Source: Pseudomonas mosselii (GTDB lineage Bacteria; Pseudomonadota; Gammaproteobacteria; Pseudomonadales; Pseudomonadaceae). Taken from it: a stretch of 64,000 nt of DNA. The stretch spans positions 1 through 64,000 of the forward strand of contig NZ_QJRP01000005.1 in the NCBI RefSeq assembly GCF_003205295.1. The letters run 5' to 3'. Under the pieces are notes generated by a model, which was not told where the DNA came from, did no database searches, and saw only the letters and a list, made by a program, of their open reading frames with translations. Positions 33,646-42,383 of the stretch are shown here, piece by piece (position 1 is the stretch's first letter; every line of letters starts with the position of its first letter). Position numbers and translations under genes: made by a program.

Positions 33646-33689
33646 TCATTTGCGGACTCATTCCGTCTGTCGTTTTCCTGGAGATCCCC

Positions 33690-33977
33690 ATGGCGCTTCA
33701 ACGCTCCGACGTGGAAAAGATCGCCCATCTGGCCCGCCTGGGCCTGAATGAAGGCGAATTGCCACGCACCACCGATGCCTTGAACAGTATTCTCGGGCTG
33801 GTCGACCAGATGCAAGCCGTCGACACCACCGGCGTGGAACCCCTCGCCCACCCGCTGGAGACCACCCAGCGCCTGCGTCCCGACCAGGTCACCGAAAGCA
33901 ACCAGCGCGACCGCTACCAGGCCGTCGCTCCGTCGACCGAGAACGGTCTGTACCTGGTTCCGAAAGTCATCGATTAA
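33690..33977 (+). CDS. gatC: Glu-tRNA(Gln)/Asp-tRNA(Asn) amidotransferase subunit C
   Basis: This small clamp subunit of the GatCAB transamidosome stabilises GatA and GatB. The 95-aa protein (ATG 33690, [19 protein letters not shown]) ends [21 protein letters not shown], with the family residues VPKVI. It heads the gatCAB operon, 15 bp before gatA and divergent from mreB. Confidence 0.96.
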   Translation: MALQRSDVEKIAHLARLGLNEGELPRTTDALNSILGLVDQMQAVDTTGVEPLAHPLETTQRLRPDQVTESNQRDRYQAVAPSTENGLYLVPKVID

Positions 33978-33992
33978 GGGATAGCGCCTGCC

Positions 33993-35444
33993 ATGCATCA
34001 ACTCACTCTGGCCGAGATCGCCCGTGGCCTCGCCGACAAGTCGTTCTCATCGGAAGAACTGACCGGCGCCCTGCTGTCGCGCATCAAGCAGCTCGACCCG
34101 CAGCTCAACAGCTTCATCACCGTCACCGAAACCCAGGCCCTGGAGCAGGCGCGCGCCGCCGACGCCCGTCGCGCCGCCGGTGAGACCGGCGCGCTGCTCG
34201 GCGCGCCGATTGCCCATAAAGACCTGTTCTGCACCAACGGCGTACGCACCAGCTGCGGCTCGAAGATGCTCGACAACTTCACCGCCCCGTACGACGCCAC
34301 CGTGGTCGCCAAGCTGGCCGAGGCCGGCATGGTCAGCCTGGGCAAGACCAACATGGACGAGTTCGCCATGGGCTCGGCCAACGAGTCCAGCCACTACGGC
34401 GCGGTGAAGAACCCGTGGAACCTCGAGCACGTGCCGGGCGGCTCGTCCGGCGGCTCGGCCGCCGCCGTGGCCGCGCGCCTGCTGCCGGCCACCACCGGCA
34501 CCGACACCGGCGGCTCGATCCGCCAGCCGGCGGCGCTGACCAACCTCACCGGCCTGAAGCCAACCTACGGCCGCGTGTCGCGCTGGGGCATGATCGCCTA
34601 CGCCTCGAGCCTCGACCAGGGCGGCCCGCTGGCCCGCACCGCCGAGGACTGCGCCCTGCTGCTGCAAGGCATGGCCGGCTTCGACGCCAAGGACTCGACC
34701 TCGGTCGACGAGCCGGTGCCGGATTTCAGCGCCAACCTGAACGCCTCGCTGCAAGGTCTGCGCATCGGCCTGCCGAAGGAATACTTCGGCGCCGGTCTCG
34801 ACCCGCGCATCGCCGGCCTGGTCCAGGCCAGCGTCAAGGAGCTGGAGAAGCTCGGCGCGGTGGTCAAGGAAATCAGCCTGCCGAACATGCAGCACGCCAT
34901 TCCGGCGTACTACGTGATCGCCCCGGCTGAAGCCTCCTCCAACCTGTCGCGTTTCGACGGCGTGCGCTTCGGCTACCGCTGCGAGGATCCCAAAGACCTC
35001 ACCGACCTGTACAAGCGTTCCCGTGGCGAAGGCTTCGGCGCCGAAGTGCAGCGCCGCATCATGGTCGGCACCTATGCCCTGTCGGCCGGCTACTACGACG
35101 CCTACTACGTCAAGGCGCAGCAGATCCGCCGCCTGATCAAGAACGACTTCGTGGCTGCGTTCAACGACGTCGACGTGATTCTCGGCCCGACCACGCCGAA
35201 CCCGGCCTGGAAGCTCGGCGCCAAGAGCGCCGACCCGGTCGCCGCCTACCTTGAGGACGTCTACACCATTACCGCCAACCTGGCGGGCCTGCCCGGCCTG
35301 TCGATGCCGGCCGGCTTCGTCGACGGCCTGCCGGTGGGCGTGCAACTGCTGGCCCCGTACTTCCAGGAAGGCCGCCTGCTCAACATCGCGCACCGTTACC
35401 AGCAAGTCACCGACTGGCACACCCGCGCCCCCAACGGCTTCTGA
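33993..35444 (+). CDS. gatA: Amidotransferase subunit A
   Basis: This glutaminase subunit supplies ammonia to GatB for conversion of misacylated Glu-tRNA(Gln) or Asp-tRNA(Asn). The 483-aa protein has the amidase-signature Ser-cisSer-Lys triad K76 (IAHKDLF), S151 ([11 protein letters not shown]) and S175 (TGGSIRQPA). It is 11 bp upstream of gatB. Confidence 0.98.
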   Translation: MHQLTLAEIARGLADKSFSSEELTGALLSRIKQLDPQLNSFITVTETQALEQARAADARRAAGETGALLGAPIAHKDLFCTNGVRTSCGSKMLDNFTAPYDATVVAKLAEAGMVSLGKTNMDEFAMGSANESSHYGAVKNPWNLEHVPGGSSGGSAAAVAARLLPATTGTDTGGSIRQPAALTNLTGLKPTYGRVSRWGMIAYASSLDQGGPLARTAEDCALLLQGMAGFDAKDSTSVDEPVPDFSANLNASLQGLRIGLPKEYFGAGLDPRIAGLVQASVKELEKLGAVVKEISLPNMQHAIPAYYVIAPAEASSNLSRFDGVRFGYRCEDPKDLTDLYKRSRGEGFGAEVQRRIMVGTYALSAGYYDAYYVKAQQIRRLIKNDFVAAFNDVDVILGPTTPNPAWKLGAKSADPVAAYLEDVYTITANLAGLPGLSMPAGFVDGLPVGVQLLAPYFQEGRLLNIAHRYQQVTDWHTRAPNGF

Positions 35445-35455
35445 GGAGTTCACAC

Positions 35456-36901
35456 ATGCAATGGGAAGTTGTGATCGGGCTGGAGATTCATACCCAGCTC
35501 GCCACCCAGTCGAAGATCTTCTCCGGCAGCGCCACCACCTTCGGCTCCGAGCCGAACACCCAGGCCAGCCTGGTCGATCTGGGCATGCCCGGCGTGCTGC
35601 CGGTGCTCAACCAGGAAGCCGTGCGCATGGCGTGCATGTTCGGCCTGGCGATCGATGCCGAGATCGGCCCGCGCAACGTGTTCGCGCGCAAGAACTACTT
35701 CTACCCCGACCTGCCCAAGGGCTACCAGATCAGCCAGATGGACCTGCCGATCGTCGGCAAGGGCCACCTGGACATCGCCCTGGAAGACGGCACCATCAAG
35801 CGCATCGGCGTGACCCGCGCGCACCTTGAAGAGGATGCCGGCAAGAGCCTGCACGAAGACTTCAACGGCGCCACCGGCATCGACCTGAACCGCGCCGGCA
35901 CGCCCCTGCTGGAGATCGTCTCCGAGCCGGACATGCGCAGCGCCAAAGAGGCGGTGGCCTACGTCAAGGCCATCCACGCCCTGGTGCGCTACCTGGGCAT
36001 CTGCGACGGCAACATGGCCGAAGGCTCGCTGCGCTGCGACTGCAACGTCTCGATCCGCCCGAAAGGCCAGACCGAGTTCGGCACCCGCTGCGAGATCAAG
36101 AACGTCAACTCGTTCCGCTTCATCGAGCGGGCGATCAACAGCGAGATCCAGCGCCAGATCGACCTGATCGAGGACGGCGGCAAGGTGGTGCAGGAAACCC
36201 GCCTGTACGACCCGAACAAGGACGAGACCCGCTCCATGCGCAGCAAGGAGGAAGCCAACGACTACCGTTACTTCCCCGACCCGGACCTGCTGCCGGTGGT
36301 CATCGAGCCGAGCTTCCTCGACAGCGTGCGCGCCGCCCTGCCGGAGCTGCCGCCGCAGAAGGTCGAGCGCTTCCAGAGCCAGTACGGTCTGTCGGCCTAC
36401 GACGCCAACGTGCTGGCCTCCAGCCGCGAACAGGCCGACTACTTCGAGCAGGTGGTGAAGATCGGCGGCGACGCCAAGCTGGCCGCCAACTGGGTCATGG
36501 TCGAGCTGGGCAGCCTGCTGAACAAGCTGGGCGTCGAGATCGACCAGTCGCCGGTCAGCGCCGAGCACCTCGGCGGCATGCTGCTGCGCATCCGCGACAA
36601 CACCATCAGCGGCAAGATCGCCAAGACCGTGTTCGAGGCCATGGCCGCCGGTGAAGGCGATGCCGACGGCATCATCTCCAGCCGCGGCCTCAAGCAGGTC
36701 ACCGACACCGGCGCGATCGACAAGATGCTCGACGAGATGCTCGCCGCCAACGCCGAACAGGTCGAACAGTACCGCGCCGCCGATGAGGCCAAGCGCGGCA
36801 AGATGTTCGGCTTCTTCGTCGGCCAGGCGATGAAGGCGTCCAAAGGCAAGGCCAACCCGGGGCAAGTGAACCAATTGCTCAAGGCCAAGCTCGAAGGGTG
36901 A
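35456..36901 (+). CDS. gatB: Amidotransferase subunit B
   Basis: This subunit binds tRNA, phosphorylates the side-chain carboxylate and transfers ammonia. The 481-aa protein starts [13 protein letters not shown], and [13 protein letters not shown] and the C-terminal YqeY-like tail are present. It ends the gatCAB operon; a REP hairpin begins 5 bp after the stop. Confidence 0.98.
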   Translation: MQWEVVIGLEIHTQLATQSKIFSGSATTFGSEPNTQASLVDLGMPGVLPVLNQEAVRMACMFGLAIDAEIGPRNVFARKNYFYPDLPKGYQISQMDLPIVGKGHLDIALEDGTIKRIGVTRAHLEEDAGKSLHEDFNGATGIDLNRAGTPLLEIVSEPDMRSAKEAVAYVKAIHALVRYLGICDGNMAEGSLRCDCNVSIRPKGQTEFGTRCEIKNVNSFRFIERAINSEIQRQIDLIEDGGKVVQETRLYDPNKDETRSMRSKEEANDYRYFPDPDLLPVVIEPSFLDSVRAALPELPPQKVERFQSQYGLSAYDANVLASSREQADYFEQVVKIGGDAKLAANWVMVELGSLLNKLGVEIDQSPVSAEHLGGMLLRIRDNTISGKIAKTVFEAMAAGEGDADGIISSRGLKQVTDTGAIDKMLDEMLAANAEQVEQYRAADEAKRGKMFGFFVGQAMKASKGKANPGQVNQLLKAKLEG

Positions 36902-36906
36902 TCCCG

Positions 36907-36958
36907 ATCGCGGGGCAAGCCCGCTCCCACGCCTGTGGGAGCGGGCTTGCCCCGCGAT
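36907..36958. repeat. Perfect REP hairpin (GTGGGAGCGGGCTTGCC class)
   Basis: Two exact 24-bp arms (36907-36930 and 36935-36958) separated by a 4-nt loop form a near-perfect cruciform, 5 bp after gatB. It can act as the transcription end or a 3' stabiliser of gatCAB. It touches the 5' end of the next open frame. Confidence 0.9.
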
Positions 36959-36986
36959 GATCAGCGGCAACAGCGGAGCATCCGAC

Positions 36987-37361
36987 TTGCTAAGACGCGC
37001 CATCACCTCCCTCACCCTCTTCTCGCTCCTGGCCGGCTGCGCCAGCCATGACATCGACCCGCGCGGCTACGACCAGACCGGCACCGCCTCCTACTACGGC
37101 GCCCGCCACCACGGCAAACGCACCGCCAGCGGCGAACCGTTCAACCAGCACGGCCTCACCGCCGCCCATCGCAGCCTGCCCTTCGGCAGCCGGGTGCTGG
37201 TCACCAACCTCGCCAACCAGCGCAGCGTTGTGGTACGCATCAACGACCGTGGCCCGCATACCCGTGGCCGACTGATCGACCTGTCACGCGCCGCCGCAGA
37301 AAAAATCGGCATGCTCCGTAGCGGAACCGCGCGAGTCCGGGTACAAGGTCTGAGCGATTGA
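36987..37361 (+). CDS. RlpA-like double-psi beta-barrel lipoprotein
   Basis: This is a probable outer-membrane lipoprotein with an RlpA DPBB domain ([36 protein letters not shown]), a fold that in RlpA cleaves denuded glycan at septa. The lipobox LLAGC is followed by ASHDID. At 124 aa it lacks the SPOR domain that localises full RlpA. I chose TTG at 36987, 8 bp after GGAG; an ATG at 36957 exists but overlaps the REP hairpin with no SD. Start confidence is moderate. Confidence 0.8.
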   Translation: MLRRAITSLTLFSLLAGCASHDIDPRGYDQTGTASYYGARHHGKRTASGEPFNQHGLTAAHRSLPFGSRVLVTNLANQRSVVVRINDRGPHTRGRLIDLSRAAAEKIGMLRSGTARVRVQGLSD

Positions 37362-37380
37362 CCTGACTGGAGCCCTCGCC

Positions 37381-38466
37381 ATTTTCGACCTGGCCACCCT
37401 CCCCGCCTTCAGCCTGCTGCAACTGGGCCTGGGCCTCGTGCTGCTGATCATCGGCGCCGAACTGCTGGTGCGCGCCGCCCTGCGCCTGGCCGGCCGCCTG
37501 CATGTGCGCCCGCTGATCATCGGCCTGAGCCTGGTGGCCTTCGGCAGCACCGCGCCACAGCTGACCGTGAGTCTGCAGGCCGCCTACCAGGGCGCGCCGG
37601 ATGTGGCGGTGGGCAGTGTCGTAGGCAGCAATATCTTCAACGTACTGGTGATCCTCGGGCTGGCGGCACTGATCATTCCGCTGCGCGTGTCGCGCCAGCT
37701 GGTGCGCCTGGATATCCCACTGATGATCCTGGCCAGCGCGCTGGTGTACCTGCTCGCACTCAACGGCCAACTCGGGCGCCTGGAAGGCGGCCTGCTGCTA
37801 CTTGGCCTGCTGGGCTACCTGGCCATGCTCTGGCATCAGTCGCGCCACTACGCCCGCACCTACCCCGCGCCGAGCACCACGCATACCAGCCCGCTGCGGT
37901 TCTGGAGCAGGACAGTGCTGCAGGTTGTCGTGGGCCTGGGCCTCTTGAGCCTGGCCGGCCACCTGCTGCTCGAGGCTGTGGTCGAGGTGGCCACCGACCT
38001 GGGCCTGTCCGAGCGCATCATCGGCCTGACCGTTGTTGCCGTGTGCACCTCACTGCCGGAACTGGCCGCCGCGCTGATCGCGGCCCTGCGCGGCGAACGG
38101 GAGATCGCCGTGGGCACGGTGATCGGCAGCAACCTGTTCAACCTGCTGGCGGTGCTGGGGCTCACCGCGGTGATCACCCCCGAACCCTTGTCGATCTCAC
38201 CCAACGCCCTGGACTTCGACCTGCCGGTGATGCTCGGCGTCGCCGCCCTGTGCCTGCCGGTGTTCTATTCCGGCTACCGGGTCACCCGTGCCGAAGGCCT
38301 GGTGTTCCTGTGCCTGTACCTGGCCTACGGCCTGCACGTGGTGGCCTTCACCACCGGGATGCCGCTGGCCGGACGCCTTGAACGACTGATGCTGTTCTAT
38401 GTGATGCCCGTGCTCGGGGTCGTGCTGCTGTACACCACGGCCCGCGCCTGGCGCCGCCAACACTAA
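37381..38466 (+). CDS. CaCA-family Na+/Ca2+ antiporter, apparent ATT start
   Basis: This is a ten-helix cation/Ca2+ antiporter of the YrbG type with two Na_Ca_ex repeats. The alpha-2 repeat has CTSLPELAAALIAA with the usual Glu (E227), but the alpha-1 repeat reads FGSTAPQLTVSL, with Gln (Q60) where the Ca-binding Glu is expected. The first GTG (37438) would remove part of helix 1. An ATT at 37381 with GGAG 8 bp upstream gives a 361-aa family-like protein. No ATG/GTG/TTG lies between the upstream stop and 37438. Confidence 0.82.
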   Translation: MFDLATLPAFSLLQLGLGLVLLIIGAELLVRAALRLAGRLHVRPLIIGLSLVAFGSTAPQLTVSLQAAYQGAPDVAVGSVVGSNIFNVLVILGLAALIIPLRVSRQLVRLDIPLMILASALVYLLALNGQLGRLEGGLLLLGLLGYLAMLWHQSRHYARTYPAPSTTHTSPLRFWSRTVLQVVVGLGLLSLAGHLLLEAVVEVATDLGLSERIIGLTVVAVCTSLPELAAALIAALRGEREIAVGTVIGSNLFNLLAVLGLTAVITPEPLSISPNALDFDLPVMLGVAALCLPVFYSGYRVTRAEGLVFLCLYLAYGLHVVAFTTGMPLAGRLERLMLFYVMPVLGVVLLYTTARAWRRQH

Positions 38467-38476
38467 GGAAAACAAC

Positions 38477-38863
38477 ATGGCTGACACGAAACAGACCGGC
38501 GAGAGCATTCGTCGGCAGGTGATGGGCGATGCCTTCGTCGATCGCGCCCTGGGCAACGCGACCGCGTTCACCCAACCGCTGCAGGACTTCGTCAACGAAC
38601 ATGCGTGGGGGAGTGTCTGGGCCCGTGACGGGCTGCCACTGAAGACCCGCAGCCTGATCACCCTGGCCACCCTGACCGCGCTCAAATGCCCGCAGGAACT
38701 CAAGGGGCACGTACGCGGGGCGCTTAACAACGGTTGCACCGTTGAGGAGATCCGCGAGGCGCTGCTGCATTGCGCGGTGTATGCCGGGGTGCCGGCGGCG
38801 ATCGATGCGTTTCGGGCGGCGCAGGAAGTGATTGATAGTTATCAGGCAAACGCTACGGATTAA
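38477..38863 (+). CDS. Carboxymuconolactone decarboxylase family protein
   Basis: This is a 128-aa single-domain CMD protein (AhpD-like fold). It resembles PcaC (4-carboxymuconolactone decarboxylase): LKTRSLITLATLTAL, then HVRGALNNGCTVEEIREALLHCAVYAGVPAAIDAFR. It has no CxxC peroxidase pair of the AhpD type in that helix, only HC. No pca genes are near, so aromatic catabolism is not implied by context. It begins 10 bp after the antiporter stop, so they are probably co-transcribed. Confidence 0.87.
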   Translation: MADTKQTGESIRRQVMGDAFVDRALGNATAFTQPLQDFVNEHAWGSVWARDGLPLKTRSLITLATLTALKCPQELKGHVRGALNNGCTVEEIREALLHCAVYAGVPAAIDAFRAAQEVIDSYQANATD

Positions 38864-38997
38864 GTCAGGGTTGTCACCTATGTGAGTGAACTCCTGTGTA
38901 ACCCATGTAGGTGATTCATACAGCTTGGTGGCCGGAAGATTAGCCAGACCGTCAGATAGCGACAGCTGCGCCAGCCCAGGCGCCGCCCGTACCTTCG
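38864..38997. other. Intergenic, no gene seen
   Basis: Between the carboxymuconolactone-decarboxylase-family gene and the large palindrome I see no start with an SD, no terminator and no recognised motif. Together with the palindrome and 39635-39846 this makes nearly 1 kb without a convincing gene. Confidence 0.6.
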
Positions 38998-39180
38998 CGA
39001 CTTCAGGAGGCCGAACGCAGGCCTTGCGGAGGGAGGTGACGGGCATGGATGCCCGTCAAGCGCTGCGCCCCAGGATGGGGCGTTCAGCGCGGCCCTCCCG
39101 GGAGCAAGGCCGGAGTGAGGGGACCCGGAGCGAAGCGGAGGGCCGGATGAATGGAGCGCAGCGTTTTTTGGTTACTTTTT

Positions 39181-39236
39181 GTCGCGTGTAGAGACCGGAC
39201 ACGTGTCCACCATGTGTCCGGTCTCTACAGTCGCGT
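39181..39236. repeat. 16-bp stem hairpin bracketed by GTCGCGT direct repeats
   Basis: TGTAGAGACCGGACAC (39187-39202) pairs with its reverse complement (39214-39229) over an 11-nt loop. GTCGCGT occurs on both sides (39181-39187 and 39230-39236), as would a target duplication around a tiny inserted palindrome. It lies between the outer and inner left arms of the large palindrome. Confidence 0.7.
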
Positions 39237-39333
39237 TTGACAAAAAGTGACTCGCCGTAAGGGCGAAAAGGTGACTATGTGTCGATATCGTAAATGAATG
39301 CGCTTACAACTGTAGAAACCCACGCCGATCGCA

Positions 39334-39355
39334 TTTGACTTTGACTTTGACTTTT
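39334..39355. repeat. (TTTGAC) hexamer tandem repeat
   Basis: Three complete TTTGAC units plus a partial fourth sit at the centre of the large palindrome, in an AT-rich spacer between the inner arms. Confidence 0.75.
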
Positions 39356-39670
39356 AAATAGTCTGTTTTGAAAGTTATAGGCGCATTCATTTGCGATGGT
39401 GACGCATAGTCACCTTTTCGCCCTTACGGCGAGTTCCTTTTTGAAGGATCAAAAAGGAACCAAAAAATCCTCGCTCCATTCATCCGGCCCCTACGCTTCG
39501 CTCCGGGGTTCCCTCGCTCCGTTCTTGCTCCCGGGAGGACCGCGCTGAACGCCCCATCCTGGGGCGCAGCGCTTGACGGGCATCCATGCCCGTCACCTCC
39601 CTCCGCAAGAACTCCGCTCGGCCTCCTGAAGTCGCAATTGGCGTCGCCTGAACTATTGCGCACTTAGAAG

Positions 39671-39693
39671 CAAGATCAAGATCAAGATCAAGA
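39671..39693. repeat. (CAAGAT) hexamer tandem repeat
   Basis: Three CAAGAT units and a degenerate fourth follow the right outer arm of the palindrome. It is analogous to, but different in sequence from, the TTTGAC tract at the palindrome centre. The rest of 39635-39846 shows only an 8-bp dyad TCGGTTTC/GAAACCGA at 39801-39835, possibly ending aroP transcription. Confidence 0.7.
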
Positions 39694-39846
39694 GATGCGA
39701 AGTTGGAGGTTAGATAACTGGGAATATGTTGACTGCCTGCGATGGCAACCGAGAGATTGGAAACAGACTTGAATGACCATAATATGCCATCCAAGCCTGC
39801 TCGGTTTCAGGACACCATGAACATCCCGAAACCGAACTAGATCAAA

Positions 39847-41202
39847 TCAAGCCTGCCGCGCCTTCTTCATCCGGAACGCCACCCACAACACAGCAATCCA
39901 CGCCGGAATCAACATCACCGAAATGCGAATCGGCGGGGTCAGGTACATCACCACCAGGATCAACACGATGAACGCCAGGCACAGGTAGTTGGTCAGCGGA
40001 TGCCCCAGGCTACGGTAGAACGGCTGAATCCCCGCCGCCAGCTTGGCCTTGCGGAACTTCAGGTGGGTAATGCTGATGCTCGCCCAGTTGATCACCAGCG
40101 CCGACACCGCCAAAGCCATGAGCAGACCGAAGGCCTCGCCCGGCATCAGGTAGTTGATCAGCACGCACAGGCCGGTGGCGAAGGCCGACACGCCCAGTGC
40201 GGTGAGCGGCACGCCACGACGGCTGACCTTGAGCAGCTGGCGCGGAGCGTCACCCTGCGTGGCCAGGCCGAACAGCATGCGGCTGTTGGCGTACACACAG
40301 CTGTTGTAGACCGACAACGCGGCGGTCAGCACCACGATGTTGAGGATGGTGGCCACCAGGTCGCTGTCCAGCTCGTGGAAGATCATCACGAACGGGCTGC
40401 CACCCTGCACCACCTTCTGCCACGGGTACAGCGACAGCAGCACGGCCAGCGCGCCGATGTAGAAGATCAGGATGCGATAGACCACCTGGTTGGTGGCCTT
40501 CGGGATGCTCTCACGGGGGTTGGCCGCTTCGGCGGCGGTGATGCCCACCAGCTCCAGGCCGCCGAAGGAGAACATGATCACCGCCAGCGCCATGATCAGC
40601 CCGGTGACGCCATTGGGGAAGAAGCCACCGTACTGCCACAGGTTGGCGACGCTGGCATCGGGTCCGCCATGGCCACTGGTGAGCAGCCAGGCGCCGAAAC
40701 CGATCATGCTGACGATCGCCACCACCTTGACCAGGGCGAACCAGAACTCCATTTCGCCGTACACCTTCACCTGGGTCAGGTTGATGGCGTTGATCGCCAC
40801 GAAGAAGATCGCCGCCGTGGCCCAGGTGGGGAAGTCCGGCCACCAGTACTGCACATAGATGCCCACCGCGGTGAGCTCGGCCATGCCGACCAGCACGTAC
40901 ACCACCCAGTAGTTCCAGCCCGAGACGAAACCGGCGAACTCGCTCCAGTACTGGTGCGCGAAGTGGCTGAAGCTGCCGGCGACCGGCTCTTCGACCACCA
41001 TCTCGCCCAGCTGGCGCATGATCAGGAAGGCCATCAGGCCGGCGACGGCGTAGCCCAGCAGCACCGACGGGCCGGCCAGTTGGATGGTCTGGGCGATGCC
41101 CAGGAACAGCCCGGTGCCGATGGCCCCGCCCAGCGCGATCAGCTGGATATGGCGATTCTTCAGCCCGCGCTGCAAGCGCTCGGGCGTGCTCTGGTCTTGC
41201 AT
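39847..41202 (-). CDS. aroP: Aromatic amino acid permease (AroP-like APC transporter)
   Basis: This is a twelve-helix APC-superfamily symporter. The 451-aa protein is close to AroP along its length (RGLKNRHIQLIALGGAIGTG, FLIMRQLGEMVVEEPVAGSF, SFGGLELVGITAAEA, VYNSCVYANSRMLFG), so uptake of Phe/Tyr/Trp is likely; other aromatic or proline permeases of the group are the alternative. The ATG at 41202 (MQDQSTPERLQ) has AAGGA upstream and is preferred over the longer frame from 41265, which would overlap the AEC gene. It is 49 bp after the AEC gene stop, same strand. Confidence 0.9.
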   Translation of the reverse strand: MQDQSTPERLQRGLKNRHIQLIALGGAIGTGLFLGIAQTIQLAGPSVLLGYAVAGLMAFLIMRQLGEMVVEEPVAGSFSHFAHQYWSEFAGFVSGWNYWVVYVLVGMAELTAVGIYVQYWWPDFPTWATAAIFFVAINAINLTQVKVYGEMEFWFALVKVVAIVSMIGFGAWLLTSGHGGPDASVANLWQYGGFFPNGVTGLIMALAVIMFSFGGLELVGITAAEAANPRESIPKATNQVVYRILIFYIGALAVLLSLYPWQKVVQGGSPFVMIFHELDSDLVATILNIVVLTAALSVYNSCVYANSRMLFGLATQGDAPRQLLKVSRRGVPLTALGVSAFATGLCVLINYLMPGEAFGLLMALAVSALVINWASISITHLKFRKAKLAAGIQPFYRSLGHPLTNYLCLAFIVLILVVMYLTPPIRISVMLIPAWIAVLWVAFRMKKARQA

Positions 41203-41251
41203 GAAGTGTCCTTTAGGTGAGGCAGTGTTATTGGTTTTGCTTGCAACTGGA

Positions 41252-42193
41252 CTAGATCCATCCACCCCATTGCAAGAAGAAAATCCCGATGTTCGTGGTG
41301 ACGGCCGCCATCAGTGTGGTGATCACGATGATCGACGCCGCCAACTCATGGTTGCCGTTGGCCTCCCGCGCCATCACATAACTGGCCGCCGCGGTGGGGC
41401 TGCCGATGTAGAGGAACAGGATGCCAAGCTCGGCACCGCGAAAACCGCACAACCAGGCGCCAAGCGTTCCCAGCACCGGCAGCCAGACCATCTTCACCAG
41501 ACTGACGTCGATGGCCAACCGGCCACTGTCGCGCAGCGCCGCCAGTGACAGAGTGCCGCCGATGCAGATCAGCGCCAGCGGCAGGGTCATCTGCGCCAGG
41601 TAGTCCCCCGATGTCAGCAGCCAGTTGGGCAACGGCACCTGGCCATAGGCCATGGGCGTGGCCACCAGCACGCTGATGATCAACGGGTTGCTGAGGATGC
41701 TCTTGCAGATGCTCCACGGGTCGGACTTCAGGTCCGGGCTGTACACCGCCAGGACCACCGCCGACAGCGAGTTGTACATGAGGATCACCAACCCGGCCAG
41801 CACTGCGCCGAGGGATATACCGTAGTCGCCATACAGGCTGGCCGCCAGTGCCAGGCCGATCACGCCGTTATTGCCGCGAAACGCGCCCTGCGTGTAGACG
41901 CCCCGGTCCGCCCGCGGGCAGCGCCAGATCGCCAAGCCCCAGGCCAGGGCGAAACACGCCAGCGTCGCGACCACGAAGTAGAGGATCACCCCGGGCTTCA
42001 CCGCAGACGCCAGGTCGGCGTGGTAGATGCCGAGGAACAGCAGCGCCGGCATGCACACGTTGAACACCAGCTTCGAGGCAACCCGGTTGAAGTTGTCGTC
42101 GATCAAGCGGATGCGCTTGAGCAGCACGCCCATGAACAGCATGGCGAACACAGGAGCCGTGATGTTCAGTGTCTGGATGAGAAGGGCAAGCAT
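41252..42193 (-). CDS. AEC-family transporter
   Basis: This is an auxin-efflux-carrier-family membrane protein of 313 aa with about ten helices in two halves. N-terminal NITAPVFAMLFMGVLLKRIRLID and the ASYVMAREANGNHELAASIIVITTL segment near the C-terminus are characteristic. Bacterial members move organic acids such as malate or malonate, but the substrate here is not deducible. It is divergent from the LexA-controlled gene and followed on the same strand by aroP. Confidence 0.9.
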   Translation of the reverse strand: MLALLIQTLNITAPVFAMLFMGVLLKRIRLIDDNFNRVASKLVFNVCMPALLFLGIYHADLASAVKPGVILYFVVATLACFALAWGLAIWRCPRADRGVYTQGAFRGNNGVIGLALAASLYGDYGISLGAVLAGLVILMYNSLSAVVLAVYSPDLKSDPWSICKSILSNPLIISVLVATPMAYGQVPLPNWLLTSGDYLAQMTLPLALICIGGTLSLAALRDSGRLAIDVSLVKMVWLPVLGTLGAWLCGFRGAELGILFLYIGSPTAAASYVMAREANGNHELAASIIVITTLMAAVTTNIGIFFLQWGGWI

Positions 42194-42292
42194 GCAACGT
42201 GTTCCCGGAAAATACCGTCAGGGGCGCAATCATACGTGAGTGCCGGGTGACTTGCGCCCGTCACAGCAGACAGAGACCCGCACAAAGAGGTC

Positions 42293-42320
42293 TTGACGTA
42301 GGAAATTTCCTGAATATAGT
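42293..42320 (+). promoter_or_regulatory. Sigma-70 promoter of the SOS-type gene
   Basis: TTGACG (42293-42298), a 16-bp spacer and TATAGT (42315-42320) form a strong sigma-70 promoter. The expected start of transcription falls at the first bases of the LexA box, so a bound repressor would block initiation. Confidence 0.8.
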
Positions 42321-42326
42321 ACGAAT

Positions 42327-42346
42327 TACTGTATATACATACAGTA
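42327..42346. promoter_or_regulatory. Perfect LexA (SOS) box
   Basis: TACTGTATATACATACAGTA fits the enterobacterial/P. putida LexA1 consensus (CTG-N10-CAG with TACTGTATAT and ATACAGTA arms) at every defined position. It starts 7 bp after the -10 and lies 38 bp before the ATG at 42384. It predicts DNA-damage induction of the following two genes. Confidence 0.93.
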
Positions 42347-42383
42347 TAAAAATGGATGATCCAGACATTGCAAGGAGCAAATC

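Larger units (their letters stand above)
38998..39634. repeat. 637-bp composite imperfect palindrome of dispersed repeats
   Basis: The outer arms (about 38998-39182 and 39441-39634) are inverted copies of one sequence, beginning CGACTTCAGGAGGCCGA and including GGAGGGAGGTGACGGGCATG. The inner arms (about 39236-39310 and 39374-39447) are inverted copies of the GCCGTAAGGGCG repeat also found at 1-110. Short open frames in the arms (MDARQALRPRMGRSAR-like peptide on both arms) are repeat-encoded and I do not call them genes. There is no transposase. Confidence 0.88.

Noticed and set aside
38886..39191. Short frames encoding a MDARQALRPRMGRSAR-type peptide on both arms of the palindrome (also 39480-39794 minus)
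   Set aside because: They are encoded by the dispersed repeat, with no SD and no domain, so they are treated as repeat, though translation is not excluded.
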